DNA of 64,000 nucleotides, taken from positions 10,405,504 through 10,469,503 of the forward strand of contig NC_088298.1 of assembly GCF_032854445.1 (NCBI RefSeq), read 5' to 3'. The notes beneath the pieces are model-generated. The model was not told the origin of the DNA, did not search any database, and saw only the letters and a program-made list of their open reading frames with translations. The position numbers and the translations under genes are program-made. Below, one piece after another: positions 21,167 through 33,360 of the stretch. Within the stretch, counting starts at the first letter, position 1. Each line of letters opens with the position of its first letter. The stretch is from Liolophura sinensis. Taxonomy: Eukaryota; Mollusca; Polyplacophora; Chitonida; Chitonidae.

Positions 21167-22913
21167 CTTGAAGTTTGCTCCAGATCTCTTCGATGTTCTC
21201 ATCTACAGCCACAGGTAAGTCTTGATTTTCATTTTCAGGAGGAAACGCTGGTTCAGAACTATCAGATTCAGGTGAGAGTTGTTTCACAACCATATCAAGA
21301 GCACGTCTCTGCCAGGGTATAACATACTTGGTGTTGGAACGAAACATATCATTGTCAATACAGCCTGTACAAAAGCAGCTCAACAGACGGGTGTCAAGAA
21401 TGCCTGGCTACACACAACGGACTGCCTGGAGCAGCCTGGTTCCACTTAGTGATGATTTAACTTCTTGTTCTGGTCGACATCTATTAACATCATCTTCCTT
21501 AACAAAAAAAAAGATCGCATCTGCTTCTCACAATTATTCTGCTGCATGTTTTCGTTGCAAAAGACGTACATATCTTCGGCAGAATTGACTGTTGCTCTCC
21601 TTGATACAACAGCCCGGCGCACAGTTGACTTCACACAACCTGACACCCCATCGCTTGGGCCTTTACCATGGCTTGAACCAAAGAATTGGCGCTCTATTTC
21701 AATGCCATAGTATGTTTTGGAAAAGCTGATGTCAGAACAGGGAGTCTTTGACTTGTACTGGGCACTGCACCCGTCTGTGAACTGGATAATCCGACTTAAT
21801 GTTAGCCCTCTTTTTTCCTTCAAATACTGGATAGCCTTTGATTCAAAATGGTTGACCAAGTGATTGTCATGTTTTAAGTCATTTGATATGAAGACTAACG
21901 CCTCGTGAACAATATGAGATTTCTCTTCATGCTGGCAGTGATAAAAGCATACAATTGGGTGCACTGTGACCTGATTTTTAGCCCAATGGGCAGCTTGAAT
22001 TTCATCTTGGGGAAATACATCCAAAGTTTTCAGCAAAGTTCATGACAAATAGACACCATCCTGAAGGAAGCTTAGTTTTAATATGTGAAAACATATCGGC
22101 CTGCCAATTGGCAGTAAAAACATGTTTTGCTAATGGCCCACATTCTTCTGTAAGTTCTCTCATTAATTGTGAAAACTTGTCTCTCCTCGTAACCTGAACT
22201 TTTTTAGATTTTTGCTTTCCCTCATAGGAATAGGTTTGTGTTTCCCATGCCTGCCCCGAGATCATTTTTTCACCATGCAATCTGCTGAAGTCTGAAAAAT
22301 GTTCAGCAAGTAGCCCTTCTCCACACTTCTGACAACTCCGCTCGATACACTTCGGCTCATGAAACTTTTGTTCACCCTTAGGACACATTGTGAGATCAAG
22401 TAAGTGATATTTATCCTTCACTATCAGAGTTTTCTGGTTACCAGTACACAAAGATAATGCCCTATTTAGCGCTTTCAACTTCAACATAATACTGGTACAG
22501 TATTCGCAAAGACACTGACGCAGTGTTGTAGATCTTTGTAGGAGAACATGAGACGGTCTCAGTTTCTGGAAAACTGACAATGAAACAACATTATGTTCAG
22601 GATTTTCGGCTCTCCACATGTCAAAAGCTCTCTGTATTGAGACTTCCATAATGAACCTCTGCTGTTGGACATTAGATGTTCTCATGCAGGGTAACTCACT
22701 AGCGATTTTAGGACTTTGATAGAAAGACTGGATGTTTTGTATAACATCTAAACACGTTGCATCTTTTCTAGTTCTCCACCTGATTTCCACTGAGCCTGTT
22801 TGTTCAACTTCCCTGGAAAGCTTTGTGATGTAGCCCTGTCTAACATTCAGCTCTCTAGCCTTTAGCATGCTACTATATATTAAATAGTACTGAACCTCAT
22901 ACTGAATTAAATA
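21167..22913 (-). pseudogene. Main exon of an uncharacterised transposase-like protein family, frameshifted
   Basis: Starts after an acceptor (tttaattcag) at about 22905 and reads ARELNVRQGYITKLSREVEQ, a Cys cluster (CIERSCQKCGEG, about 22320-22350), and WCLFVMNFAENFGC. One extra C near 22018 shifts the frame to FPQDEIQAAHWAK. Then come IIQFTDGCSAQYKSK and RQFFGSSHGKGPSDGVSG. The spaced acidic residues (D/N in FAENF, D in FTDG, then HGK..DG) resemble a DDE-type nuclease core, but I cannot name the superfamily. A second frameshift near 21462 and a TAG near 21410 follow, before LSCFCTGCI (about 21375) and an acidic tail ending at a donor (GTGTGG). The protein type is, as I recall, present in many copies in invertebrates. 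Confidence 0.65.
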
Positions 22914-23469
22914 TTGAGAGGAACAACAAATGCAGTGATTTTTTAAGACCTAGGTTGTATCGATTTATTTTATTGACAGCATAGCAAACCATATATGATT
23001 TAGAATCCTTATTACCTCTGGTATGTGTAGAAGGTAATTTGAACTTACTTGAGTCACCTGATTGGTCCTTCACAGGTAATATACAGGTAAGTTTAATTAA
23101 ATTTAGTGATCTTTATGTTTTATACCTTACTTTCTGCCAAAATATCATTAATTTTAAGACATTGTTGTTTATAATGAATGTATACTACTTCCTTGTCCAA
23201 CTGGAGATCAAATTTACTCTGTAATGCTGATTAACAGGTGTAAGAAATAAAGGTGTTACTAAACGAATATTTTGTACTTGTTTTACATTCAATGTCCATT
23301 TCTTTTTGTGTTTCATTCCAAATAAAAGATTATTTATGTACAGATTACAGAAATACATGTATTTAAATGCAAACAAACAAGATAACTACTGATCAGTGGA
23401 ACATTGAATAGTTTGAACAGGTGAGTTAACGAGATATTAACGAGACAAGTGTACATTGACAAAAATTAC
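22914..23469. other. Non-coding; holds the lost left end of the piggyBac insertion
   Basis: No reading frame is supported. The left terminal repeat expected for the piggyBac element (TTAACCCTTTCC) is not present here, so that end appears deleted or diverged. Confidence 0.5.
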
Positions 23470-25256
23470 CTATTCGTCACTTTCACTGTCAGATTCATCA
23501 CCACCTACAAGTTTATAGTGTTTCAAAGTATGGAAACGGCGAAAGCAACCATCTACACAAAGTGCCTTTTCACATCTGCACACCAGTAACGGGTTTCCTT
23601 TCGCTTCCTGACAACACCTGGAGAGCAGTGCCTCTTGCCATTGTTTCTATTACAAACAACACACTTTCTACAAGGTCGCTGGTTTTTCGCTCCTTCCTGT
23701 GCAGGTATTAGGGAAGGGAAATGGCGCTCTGTGAGGCGCCTCTCAACATCTCCAACACTGCGCCGACCTTTACGAGAGATGCGCGAGCTGTGTCTTGCAA
23801 TTAGCTCCCTTACCAGATCCTTTCTGAAGTCATAGTGAGATACCGGGTTGGGAGACATCTTCACATATAACAAATATGCATTTGTAACAACCATATTTAT
23901 AATGTGCATGGCTAGTTTTTTCCACCATTTTATGCATTTGCGTGTAATTGTGTAATACTTGGACAGTTGATCAGCGCGATCCAAACCTCCCATATATTTG
24001 TTATATTCTAAAATACAGGTAGGTATTACAATTAAATCACCAGTTGATCTCTCACGTTTTTCAGTTATAGTAAAAGTTGGCCAATGTTTGGTAGATAGCA
24101 TGGCAACATCACGTTTATCTTTCCACTTCAAGGCGACAATGGAATCTCTTTGACGAAAAATTGCTTCACCTTTTTTTAATTTCGCATTCTTGATGGCAAT
24201 GGGCATTTCCTTTCTGTTCATACGAACTGTTACAACTGCATTTGTTGCACTTGCATGCAAATCTTGAAAAAGTCTGGGACTTGTGTAATAATTGTCTGTA
24301 TACAGGTTGTAACCTTTATTTAGGAAATCACACTTTTTCAATAGCCCCATGACCACATTGTAGGAATGACCCTGAGACTGTTCATCTTCGTCAGCACCAG
24401 GGTTAGGTGTATAATTTTTACCTGTATAAACTTCGTAACGGGAAATATATCCTGAATTGCCTTCACAAAGTACATAGAGTTTCAATTCAAATCTATCAGG
24501 TTTGTTTGGTAGATACTGTTTGAATGATAAACGACCCTTCCATGGCACCATGCCTTCATCAAGCGATAAAAATTGTTAAGGTGTGTAGACGCTCAAAAAT
24601 CTTTCACGTGTCACATCATACAACGGCTTTATTTTGAAAAGAGGGTCATAACCATCAATGCCCTTTGCTACTTGGTTTTCATTGTTATTGAGGTGAAAAC
24701 ATGTCAAAATGTTCATGAAACGATCTCTTGGCATTGTATGACTGAAACAAGGGGTAGTCAACAAAGGGTCAGTTGACCAATATTTTTCTAAATATGGTTT
24801 ATCAACCAGACCAGTGAGAATAATCAGCCCAAAAAATTGTTGCATCTCGGTGGACGTCGTATCATACCAGGCACGCATGCGAGAATTTCGTTTTAAATTT
24901 GCTGAATCAGTATCGAAAACTTGCATGTGGTATCTGTTAGTTTCATTTGCCATCATTTCGAAGTCCGCATCCTTGAGAAATAGCGTGAAAAAGTTGATAG
25001 GAGTCAGTTCGTCGATGTCAACATTCATATCTACCACACCAGCAAACACATGCGAAACTGGATCACTCGGTTCGCGCTTCTATCCCAACCGTAAATCCGT
25101 TGCATCATCTGTATCTTGGTCCAATTCCGGTATATCAAACACAGGAAGAGTTCTACTATTATCTCTAGACAGATTTGCAAAGTCTTCCGCCGTAAAACCA
25201 TCAAATTCGGCGTCTGAATCATCGTCTCCAAACACTTCCACAATCATGTCCGCCAT
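23470..25256 (-). pseudogene. piggyBac transposase with two nonsense codons and a C-terminal frameshift
   Basis: The start is MADMIVEVFGDDDSDAEFDG, an acidic N terminus. TAG at 25080-25082 follows DATDLRLG. The DDE_Tnp_1_7 domain then reads TPINFFTLFLKD, MQQFFGLIILTGLV and PLYDVTRERFLSVYTP. TAA at 24576-24578 replaces a likely Gln codon just before FLSLDEGMVPWKG, which has the first catalytic Asp. LYTDNYYTS (second Asp) and YNKYMGGLDRADQ (third and fourth Asp) follow. The C-terminal Cys-rich finger starts CRKCVVCNRNNGKRH. An indel near 23585 shifts the frame, and the true end CVDGCFRRFHTLKHYKLVGG runs to a stop at 23470. All catalytic Asp are kept, so it died recently. Confidence 0.92.
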
Positions 25257-25511
25257 TTTGACTAGAGAAAGTTCAGGTAAGTTTAGAACATGACGTCACA
25301 CCTGGGAAACCCCTACTACTACCCAATCAGTTGCCATTATTTGGGGAAATCCTCCTATTGAATATTCATATCACCGAAATCCCGTTAAATCTCAAGGTAA
25401 GTGATATTTTTCGGTTTTTATCGAGCTACTTCCGGTAACGTGTAAACACGGTCCCCGGGTGTGAGATACGAATCGTAAGGACGTGTATACTCGGTCCCCG
25501 CGTGGAAAGGG
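23470..25511 (-). mobile_element. piggyBac element with one recognisable end
   Basis: The right (5') end is TTAA followed on the minus strand by CCCTTTCCACGCGGGGACCG, a piggyBac-style terminus, with the TTAA at 25512-25515. Two subterminal direct repeats of the form GGGGACCGwGTwTACACGT occur at about 25483-25503 and 25442-25462. The left end was not found. The TTAA falls at the end of the coding block at 25516-26354, so the element interrupts that gene. Confidence 0.85.
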
Positions 25512-25515
25512 TTAA

Positions 25516-26354
25516 TTGCATTTCTTGGCAATAAGACAGCTACTCATTAACAGTTTTCTTTTCTTCAAGGAATCCTTATCAGCTTTGAATTTCAGTTCAC
25601 TGACAGCTGTCTTTATTTTATTGGAAAGTTCAGTTTGGAAAGCTATTCTTTTCCCACAAGTTTTGATTCCCCTGGCCCGTAGTGCTGCCACCTTCTTCGG
25701 AGTTGTCTGCTTTCCGTCAATCAACTCAGCAATAAGATGTACAAATTTTTCAGCATCTTTCGGAATTTTCGCCCTCAAACGCAAAACTGCCATCTTTCGA
25801 GCAGAATCTGTTTTATAGCCAGTGCTTGTACTTATGACATTATTGTTATTCGTAGTTTTCCTTTTTGTTCCAGTTTTTTGTCTTAAGCTTTCTCTTTGCT
25901 CCCTTCTTCTCTGTGCCTCTTTTTCACGAACCCTTCTTTTCTGCTGCGAGCTCATTCTGTTTCTTGACTCCCTCTTTTTCAGTCTGTTGTATTCCCGCCT
26001 TTTGTCAGCTTCATGTCTTGTGAGAACTTTTGTTGGCTTACATCTATTCTCTTTTAATCCTTGAGAAATATCTTTGCGTTTTGCAGCAAATCTCCGCTGT
26101 CTTATGCCAGCTTGTTCTCTTTGTATAAGTTTCTGTTCTTCTGTTCGATTTTGACGCATTTGACGTGCTCTTGCCACCTCCAAAATTTTGTAAGTTTTCC
26201 ACTTTTCAGGATCCGTTTTAATACGCTCCCTGTAGGCTGCAGAGTGGCGCGCTCCTGAGGACTGAAAAGGCCCTGATGATTCACTAACTTCAGGTGCTCT
26301 TGGGTTCTTATTTCGTATGTCAGAACGAAGTTTCACTTTCAAGGACATCTTGTA
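25516..26354 (-). pseudogene. N-terminal exon of the transposase-like gene, cut by piggyBac
   Basis: After an acceptor (attttgcag) at about 26355, the first ATG is at 26346-26348 (MSLKVKLRSDIRN). The product is very basic and Arg/Lys-rich: HSAAYRERIKTDPEKWKTYK, RQMRQNRTEEQKLIQREQAG, then a long KRRE-type helix (RRVREKEAQRRREQRES). It ends with RKMAVLRLRAKIPKDAEKF and KKVAALRARGI. This matches the basic DNA-binding front half I associate with the family whose core lies at 21.2-22.9 kb. The reading frame ends in a TAA formed by the piggyBac TTAA, so the protein is truncated. Conservation of the frame up to that point suggests the insertion is younger than the gene. Confidence 0.65.
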
Positions 26355-26360
26355 CTGCAA

Positions 26361-27832
26361 AATAAAATCATTTGGGCATATTAAAACTGGTTTGTTTTCA
26401 TTCCATTCTAAGTTACATTTAACTCACTGGTTAAGTGAAAGATATTTAATTGGAAAACAGCAGGTCAGATGGTGTTGCAGAAGATAATGAGCGTTGCAGA
26501 AGATAAAATAAGGTTTTGTCGCATTTTGGGGGTTTTACAGTACAAAATGACCAAATATGCCTGGGCCAGTGTTAAATTGCTGGCCTGTGGAAGCCAAATG
26601 CACAAATGGACGAAAAATAGCTTGGTCAGGCATTTCTTAGTTTGACTTATGTGAACAATCTGTCAAAGCCTAACGTCCGCAAGAGACCACCACGAAAACA
26701 CAACCTATGACTTACAACTGAGCATAATGCTTCAGCAAACGTAACAGCTAAGTAGGGCAAACATCAACAAACAAACTGAGTTACATTAATGTCTCACACA
26801 TACAACTATTCCATTTATTTTCAAACAGGTCAGTTAACTGCTAACGTGCGTTAGATTCGCGCGGTCAGATCTTAACGCACGTCAATCACGGTTTGTCAAG
26901 CCTGGCCAGTTTCACCATCACTACACGTGACAACCGCTCGTTTTAGCCAAACGCCCGTTGGTAAGTCCAGCCTAACATCGCTTACATTTAATGTGCATAG
27001 AAATTTTAGCCGTCCCCTCAATGATTTCACACGTATTCGACCAAAACCACTTACGTACGTTATTCCTTACGTGCGTTATTTTCTTTGACTTACCGTTATC
27101 GATGTTGCTGTGCCGCCACTGAGGATTTCGTCTCAAAAGCTGATGACGTTGTGCACATGTTCAGATGATGTCAGCTTACCGGATGTCACACATATCTGGG
27201 GCTGCCGCTATTTGCGGGCCGTGTGCACTCGAATTGCGCACGTTATGTTTTGACAAACAACATACCCATTATTTTCAGCACGCCAGGAATTTATTATTCT
27301 TACAGAAACATCGGCTAAATTATTACTCCACAACACAAAGTGACCGTATCTAACAGATTTTATTCACGAATACTTCCATGACATGCTATAAAGCTATCGT
27401 GTTCCATCACATTTGGCTTGACATTTTGACAAACAGGCTAACGTACGCCAGGGTTAACTTCAAATTAAAAATTATTAATCAAACTAAAATAATTTTAAAA
27501 CTGTTTTACTGCAGATTTACTCTAAATTAACTTCGTAATCTATCAGACCAATTACGTTTTTCTAAACCCGGGAAAAATTCTCTGCCATAGTCAGGTAAAA
27601 TAACCGGCTCTTCTATGTTACAAATTAAGGCCTCTCTGACGATCTAATTCGATTTTGTTTCCCCACTTTTTTGTTAATTTCTATTTAAATCTTACTGAGA
27701 TTATGCATACTATCTCACCATCAAACTAAAAAAGTTATGCAAACAGAAATCCTGCATGTGGTAAATTATTTATTAATAAAAAAGCTGTGTAAAGCCTGAA
27801 TGTTGTGTTCCAACACCATATCTAGTTGTGGC
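26361..27832. other. No gene seen; 5' side of the minus-strand gene
   Basis: AT-rich DNA with no motif-bearing frame. It would contain the promoter and any 5' UTR exon of the gene read leftward, but nothing specific can be marked. Confidence 0.5.
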
Positions 27833-29025
27833 TCATTTGTATAATTTATTACATACCTTTGTTTTTGGGAGAAACTTGGAACGCCTTTTACGGACAACGA
27901 ATGGTATATGAATGTCGGACTTGACCCCAGGCTTATATTTTAGAACCTCGCCAGCAAAGAGTTAGTATGTGGAGGCATGTATAAATTTATATACACGGAC
28001 AGGTCGAAGGATAGGGATAGAGTTGCCGTTGTCTTAGAACCGCGGTCACTTCTTTACGCCTTCCGCCTTCATCTTCTATCTTTTCTGCTCAAAAGAGGCC
28101 AGAGCCATACCCTTGGCCTTATCATATGTTTCGCACAGAGGGCAATGATGTGCAGTGACTCGCTGTCTTGCCTTTTGGCTATTGAAAATGATAAATTTTA
28201 AAAATTCATTAATTCTGCAGATATTAGCCAAACACAGAAAACTAATTAAAATAGGTAAAGATATTATATTCTGTTGGATACCAAGTCATATTAGTATTCA
28301 TAGAAACTCAGTCGTAGACAGGGATGCGAAAGATGCCCTATATAAACATGTATCTCATGTTATGTGCCTTATACTGACATGAAGTCCAATATTCTTAAAT
28401 ATATTCGTCGCCTTTGGCGGGGTGAGTGTGATTTGCAGATCTGTAATAAACTGCATGTTACTCATCCTGCCATTGGCTACAATAATTATACTTGCGAAAA
28501 GTCTCGTAGAGACCAAGTAGTTTTAACAAGGTGTCGCATTGGGCATTCTCGTCTGACACATAATTTCGTCCCAAATGGTAGTAGTGCTCCTGAGTGTGTT
28601 GGATGTAATGCACAATCTGGCATCAAACATATCTTGGTTGACTGGTTGAACTTTGCCCATGTTCGGCAAAAATTCTACACAGTCAACTGTATATATGATT
28701 TATTTGACAGCATCGCTGGCGATGTTGCCACCAAATTTGAAGGCCATTGGCCTATATCATAAGATATAATTTATTAATTTATAAATATTGATCGATAAAG
28801 TTATACATACATTTCTTGATGATAGTTTTCAAATATGAGGGTTTTTCGAGTTTTAACAGTTTTTGGTTATTCTAATCTGGTTTTAAACATGTCCAAACAT
28901 TTGTTTCTGTTTTTGATGTTCTCACCACCATATCGGAAACCTTGTTTCAACCTTGCTCTCGCCACGATATGGCTGAAATATTGCCGATGTGGCGTTAAAC
29001 CATAATCATTCATTCATTCATTCAT
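27833..29025 (+). mobile_element. Composite copy C: PLE 3' end joined to LINE 3' end
   Basis: The first 120 bp equals the last part of the PLE 3' UTR. The LINE then begins at about 27942 with the same joint and the same 355-bp internal deletion as copies A and B. RNase H remnants (KFIYTDRSKDRDR at about 27980, IFCWIPSHISIH at about 28265) and a C-terminal zinc-like block (ECVGCNAQSGIKHILVD, about 28595-28650) follow. It ends with the LINE hairpin (about 28962-29000) and (ATTC)n. It is a 5'-truncated insertion whose start lies in PLE sequence but whose end is LINE. Confidence 0.85.
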
Positions 29026-29571
29026 TCATAGCTACCAGCGACTTCACTGTCTTAAGCGTTGTCTTGCTAGCTGTTGCGGTTAATCCAAGAATGGAAGCAT
29101 CTGGAAATTTTGCTCTCATATCTCCAACTTTGGCAAAAAGGCCCTAAAAGGGAGGTTTATTGCCTGTTGATAATCCCCTGTTAACAATGAAATGTCACAT
29201 TTAGGTTCCATATAATCGCGGTTTGAAGCAGACCACAATTCAAAGAAATGGTGAAAAGCTAAAACTTCTGAAGATGAATTACGCATGCACATACATGAGA
29301 AATAGTCGTAAGGTAAAGAACAAGTAACTATGCAGGTAAATTTTTAATTGCCCAGTGCACATCTATAGCCTTGAGGTCTTAGCCCTTAAAATTATACATG
29401 ATAACTGATACATTTTCAGGAATTAACAAAATAGAATTGAATATATTTGTAAGACTTATAATCTTAATATGAAAATCTGTTAAATCAAGCTTGGTTTATT
29501 CAAAGGATAGTAAACTAAGACTGTGCATTGAAAGATAATATGGGGATCACAACTCTGGCTTTCTCATGCTT

Positions 29572-29575
<4 letters not shown>
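29026..29575. other. No gene seen
   Basis: No reading frame or repeat is recognised between composite copy C and the TA microsatellite. Confidence 0.5.

Positions 29576-29622
<47 letters not shown>
29576..29622. repeat. (TA)n microsatellite
   Basis: An uninterrupted TA run of about 47 bp directly abuts the 5' end of LINE copy 2. Confidence 0.95.
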
Positions 29623-29625
<3 letters not shown>

Positions 29626-31303
29626 TAGACTAAACTAGCGCTCTTCTGTGTGAGCCCGGTGAATATAATAGGCTCACATCTCCTGGGTTGTGTGACAGAC
29701 AACCGGGAAGCGACCTGTTTGCCGTGGGTCGCGACCCGTAATCTCAGGGGACGGGATCCTGGTGGTTAAGGGCGTATTGGTCTTGCGAGATCCTCACGCC
29801 CAACACGCCAACCGGCCCTTACTTAGAGAGAGACGGGGAAGGTCGGATGGGCCCGATCTGGTCAATCGGCTTGGTAACGTCTTGCCTCTGCGTGGTCCCA
29901 AAATGTCTCCATAACACCACCCCTTAGAGAATATCTGTTATTTCGTCTTCAGGATTAGGCTTTCAGGCGGAGACTCATGGGGTGAATTCTTATTATATAT
30001 TTATAATGTTTATCCTAAACCTTCCATCAAATGTCTCAAACCTAATAAATCCATCAGGTCTTTGTCTCTGCTGACAAAGAGGACGTTAAAGGTTTTGTCA
30101 GACTCCCCTGATGAGCAGGACATATGGCCGGCTTTCATCGTTCTCTCGATAAAGAGTGAACAAAAGCCAGCATCGAAATTCCACCCATTTATTTTAAAAT
30201 GGGCTTTAAAGGCGCAGCGGAAAAAAGCTATGATCCGGAGACTTTCTCATGGAATGTTTCCGGAAACAACAATCCACAAATATCCCGACTTTAAACAAAA
30301 TATGTGATATTCCGGTGTTTACATCCCCACAGAATGCCTTAAATAGCTGTCAGGGGATCACACGTGATAGGGATGGGGATGTAATAGATCTAAGAGAGAA
30401 GAAATTTGCCCAGAGTTACATTCACAGGGTGTTACAATTGCCAAAACCTTTTATAATACTGGGAGATTTTAATTCCCATAACCCCCTTTGGGGCAGTAAT
30501 AACAAAATAAAAAGGGCAAGATAGTGTAAAATTTCTTATCCAACGAGGAACACTGTTATTTCAATGATGGTTCTAATACCTATTTACATCCAGGTAATGG
30601 CACTTATTCTGCCATCGATCTCACTATCACGGATCCATCACTTCTCCCTGATTTTTCTTGGAAGGTGCATGACGATCTTTGTGGTAATGATCATTTGCCT
30701 ATTATACTGGAGCATATCACTTCTAATTCTTTAAAACGTGTAGCTAGGTGGAAATTCGATAAAGCAGATTGGATCGCATTTGAGATGCTGACATCTCTCC
30801 AGAGACTCTCAATGCAGCAGATGATCCTATGTTAAAATTTAATGAGCTTGTATTATGAGCTGCCTATAGAACTATCCCTTAGACCCCGATAAATCTAAAA
30901 TCCAAAAGTAAACCCTGGTATGATAAGGACTGTCGTAAAGCCATAAAGGACCGTAAAAAGGCTGAACGCAGATTTAATCAATATCCTACTGATAATAACT
31001 TAAACCGGGTTTGTGTATTTAGAGTCTCGCCGATTACTCAAGTGCAAGAGACGATCTTGTTGGCGAAATTTTGTTTCAGGCATTACGTCAAAAACACCCA
31101 TGCGTAAGGTCTGGAACGTTGTTCAGAAACTTAACGGCAAAAACAGTAAAGCCAAATTTCAGCATTTAAGAAGTGGAGACACCTTATTGACATCTCCGTC
31201 TGATATATCCAATAAACTAGCTGAAACATTATCTTAGAAATCTTCTTCAGGGAATTACACTGCTGAGTTTCAGCATATTGAAAAACGAAAGGAGAAAATA
31301 AAA

Positions 31304-31915
31304 TTGCCCTTTTCTTCTAATAATGTAGAAGATTATGATCAACCGTTTTCGATTGAGAAGCTTAAAACTTCATTGAAAAAGGCACATGATACTGCGTGCG
31401 GCCCAGATCATATATACTATAATCTTCTGAACCATTTACCGTCTGAGCCACTGGAGACCCTCTTGGACTTGCTTAATGATATTTGGACGTCTGGTAATTT
31501 AAAGTCATCATGGAAGGAGGCGTGTATTATCCCGGTGCCCAAATCGGATAAGGAACATACCGATCCAAATAATTACCGTTCCACAGCTCTTACCAGCTGC
31601 GTCTGTAAGACTATGGAACGGATGATAAACGATAGACTTGTTTGGTTTCTTGAAGCCAACAAGATTTTATCTCATATTCAATGTGGTTTTTGTCAAGGTC
31701 GATCTACTTTAGATCACCTTGTTCGAGTTGAAACTTTACTTAACTTATATCGTTCTCTGGTGAGGTCTAAATTGGACTATGGACCCATCATTTACGGCTC
31801 CGCCAGAAAGTCGTACATTAAAATTTTGGATCCTGTTCATCACCAAGGTTTGAGGCTCAGCCTTGGTGCTTTTAGAACCTCACCAGTAGAAAGTTTATAC
31901 GTGGAGGCAATTTAG
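31304..31915 (+). pseudogene. LINE copy 2 RT fragment with the palm deleted
   Basis: The longest open part of copy 2. It runs from FSIEKLKTSLKKAHDTACGP through NDIWTSGNLKSSWKEACIIP and ALTSCVCKTMERMINDRLVW to HIQCGFCQGRSTLDHLVR. It then jumps directly to LLNLYRSLVRSKLDYGPIIY and ends at a stop at 31913-31915. About 1.1 kb of the RT, holding motifs A to D, is missing but the frame is kept, which gives a false impression of an intact gene. Confidence 0.85.
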
Positions 31916-32589
31916 CCTTTATATCACCGACGTATAAAACTGAGCCTTCAATATGCTACTAAGCTTAAAGCTCATCCAGCAAACCCTGCCTACGACTGTG
32001 TTTTTAATCCATTATATGTAGATAAATTTAATAAATGTCCTGACAAGATCCCTCCGTATGGTCTTCGTATACGGGATTATATTGTGGGAACTAACATCAA
32101 GCTAGAGGATATAGCTCCGGTGTCATTTCCGGAGTCTCCTCCATGGCTTTTTCCACACCCTAAACTAATATTTGATCTACGTAAATATAATAAATCAAAT
32201 ACAAATCCTCTCATAATTCCTCTCATAAGTTTTGCTGAAATCAAGGCTGATTATATGGATTATAAATTTATATATACTGACTGGTCATTTCACTTCGTTT
32301 GCCACCTTCATCTTCTATCTTTTCTGCAGGGGCCAGAGCTACACCCCTAGCCTTATCATATGTTTCCTTTAGGCATGCCCAGAGGGCAGTGATATGCAGC
32401 GACTCGCTGTCTTGCCTTTTGGCAATTCGGAATAATAAATTGAAAAATCCATTGATACTTGAGATCATAGCCAAACACGGAAAACTAATTAAAAGAGGTA
32501 AAGATATTATATTCTGTTGGATACCAAGTCACACTGGTATCCATGGAAACACAGTCGTGGACAGGGAAGCGAAAGATGCCCTGTATAAA

Positions 32590-33360
32590 CCTGTATCTCG
32601 GGTTAAAATCCCTTATGCTGACATAAAGTCTAATATTCTTTAATATATTTGTCGCCTTTGGCAGGGTGAATGGGTCCTGCAGTGTTATAATAAACTGCAT
32701 GCTATTCATGCTGTCATTGGCTACAATGCCTATACTTACCAAATGTCTCGTCGAGACCAAGTAGTTTTAACGAGGTGTCGTATTGGGCATTCTCATGTGA
32801 CACACAATTTTATCTTAGATGGGAGCAGTGCTCCCGAGTGTGTTGGATGTGATGCTGAATACGGCATCAAACATATCCTGGATGATTGTAGACTTTGCTG
32901 CCCTAAATAAACCCATATCAACGATAAAAATCCCTTATTCTGACATGAGGTCTAATATTCTTAAATGTATTCGTTAAACCTGTATCTCGGGTTAAAATCC
33001 CGTATAATGACGTGAAGTCTAATATTCTTAAATATATTCGTCGCCTTTGGCAGGGTGAATGTGTTACTGGCTAAAACGCCTATACTTGTCAAATTTCTCG
33101 TAGAGACCAAGTAGTTTTAACGAGGTGTCGTATTGAGCATTTTCATCTGACACACAATTTCATCTTAGATGGGAGCAGTGCTCCCGAGTATGTTGAATGT
33201 GATGCACAATATGGTATCAAAGATGTTTTGGTTGACGGTATAGACTTTGCCCATGTTTGGCAGAGATTCTACACAGTCAGCCCTATATGTGATTTGTTTG
33301 AAAGCATCGCTGGCGATGTTGTCATCAATTATTTGAAGGCTATTGGCCTTTATCATACGA
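32590..33360 (+). repeat. Partial tandem repeats of the LINE C-terminal region
   Basis: The block starting 'aacctgtatctcgggttaaaatccc' occurs at about 32587 and again at about 32977. A third, shorter related piece (aaacccatatcaacgataaa) lies at about 32908. Each is followed by the 'aagtctaatattcttaaatat' sequence. Confidence 0.75.

Noticed and set aside
21465-21710. Plus-strand frame at 21.5 kb
   Set aside because: Shadow of the minus-strand transposase-like exon, with no motif.
25516-26258. Three plus-strand frames rich in Phe, Leu and Cys
   Set aside because: Antisense of the Lys/Arg-rich minus-strand exon, which forces hydrophobic codons on the other strand.
28982-29032. CRISPR-like short repeats
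   Set aside because: The repeats are (ATTC)n LINE tails and the DNA is from an animal.
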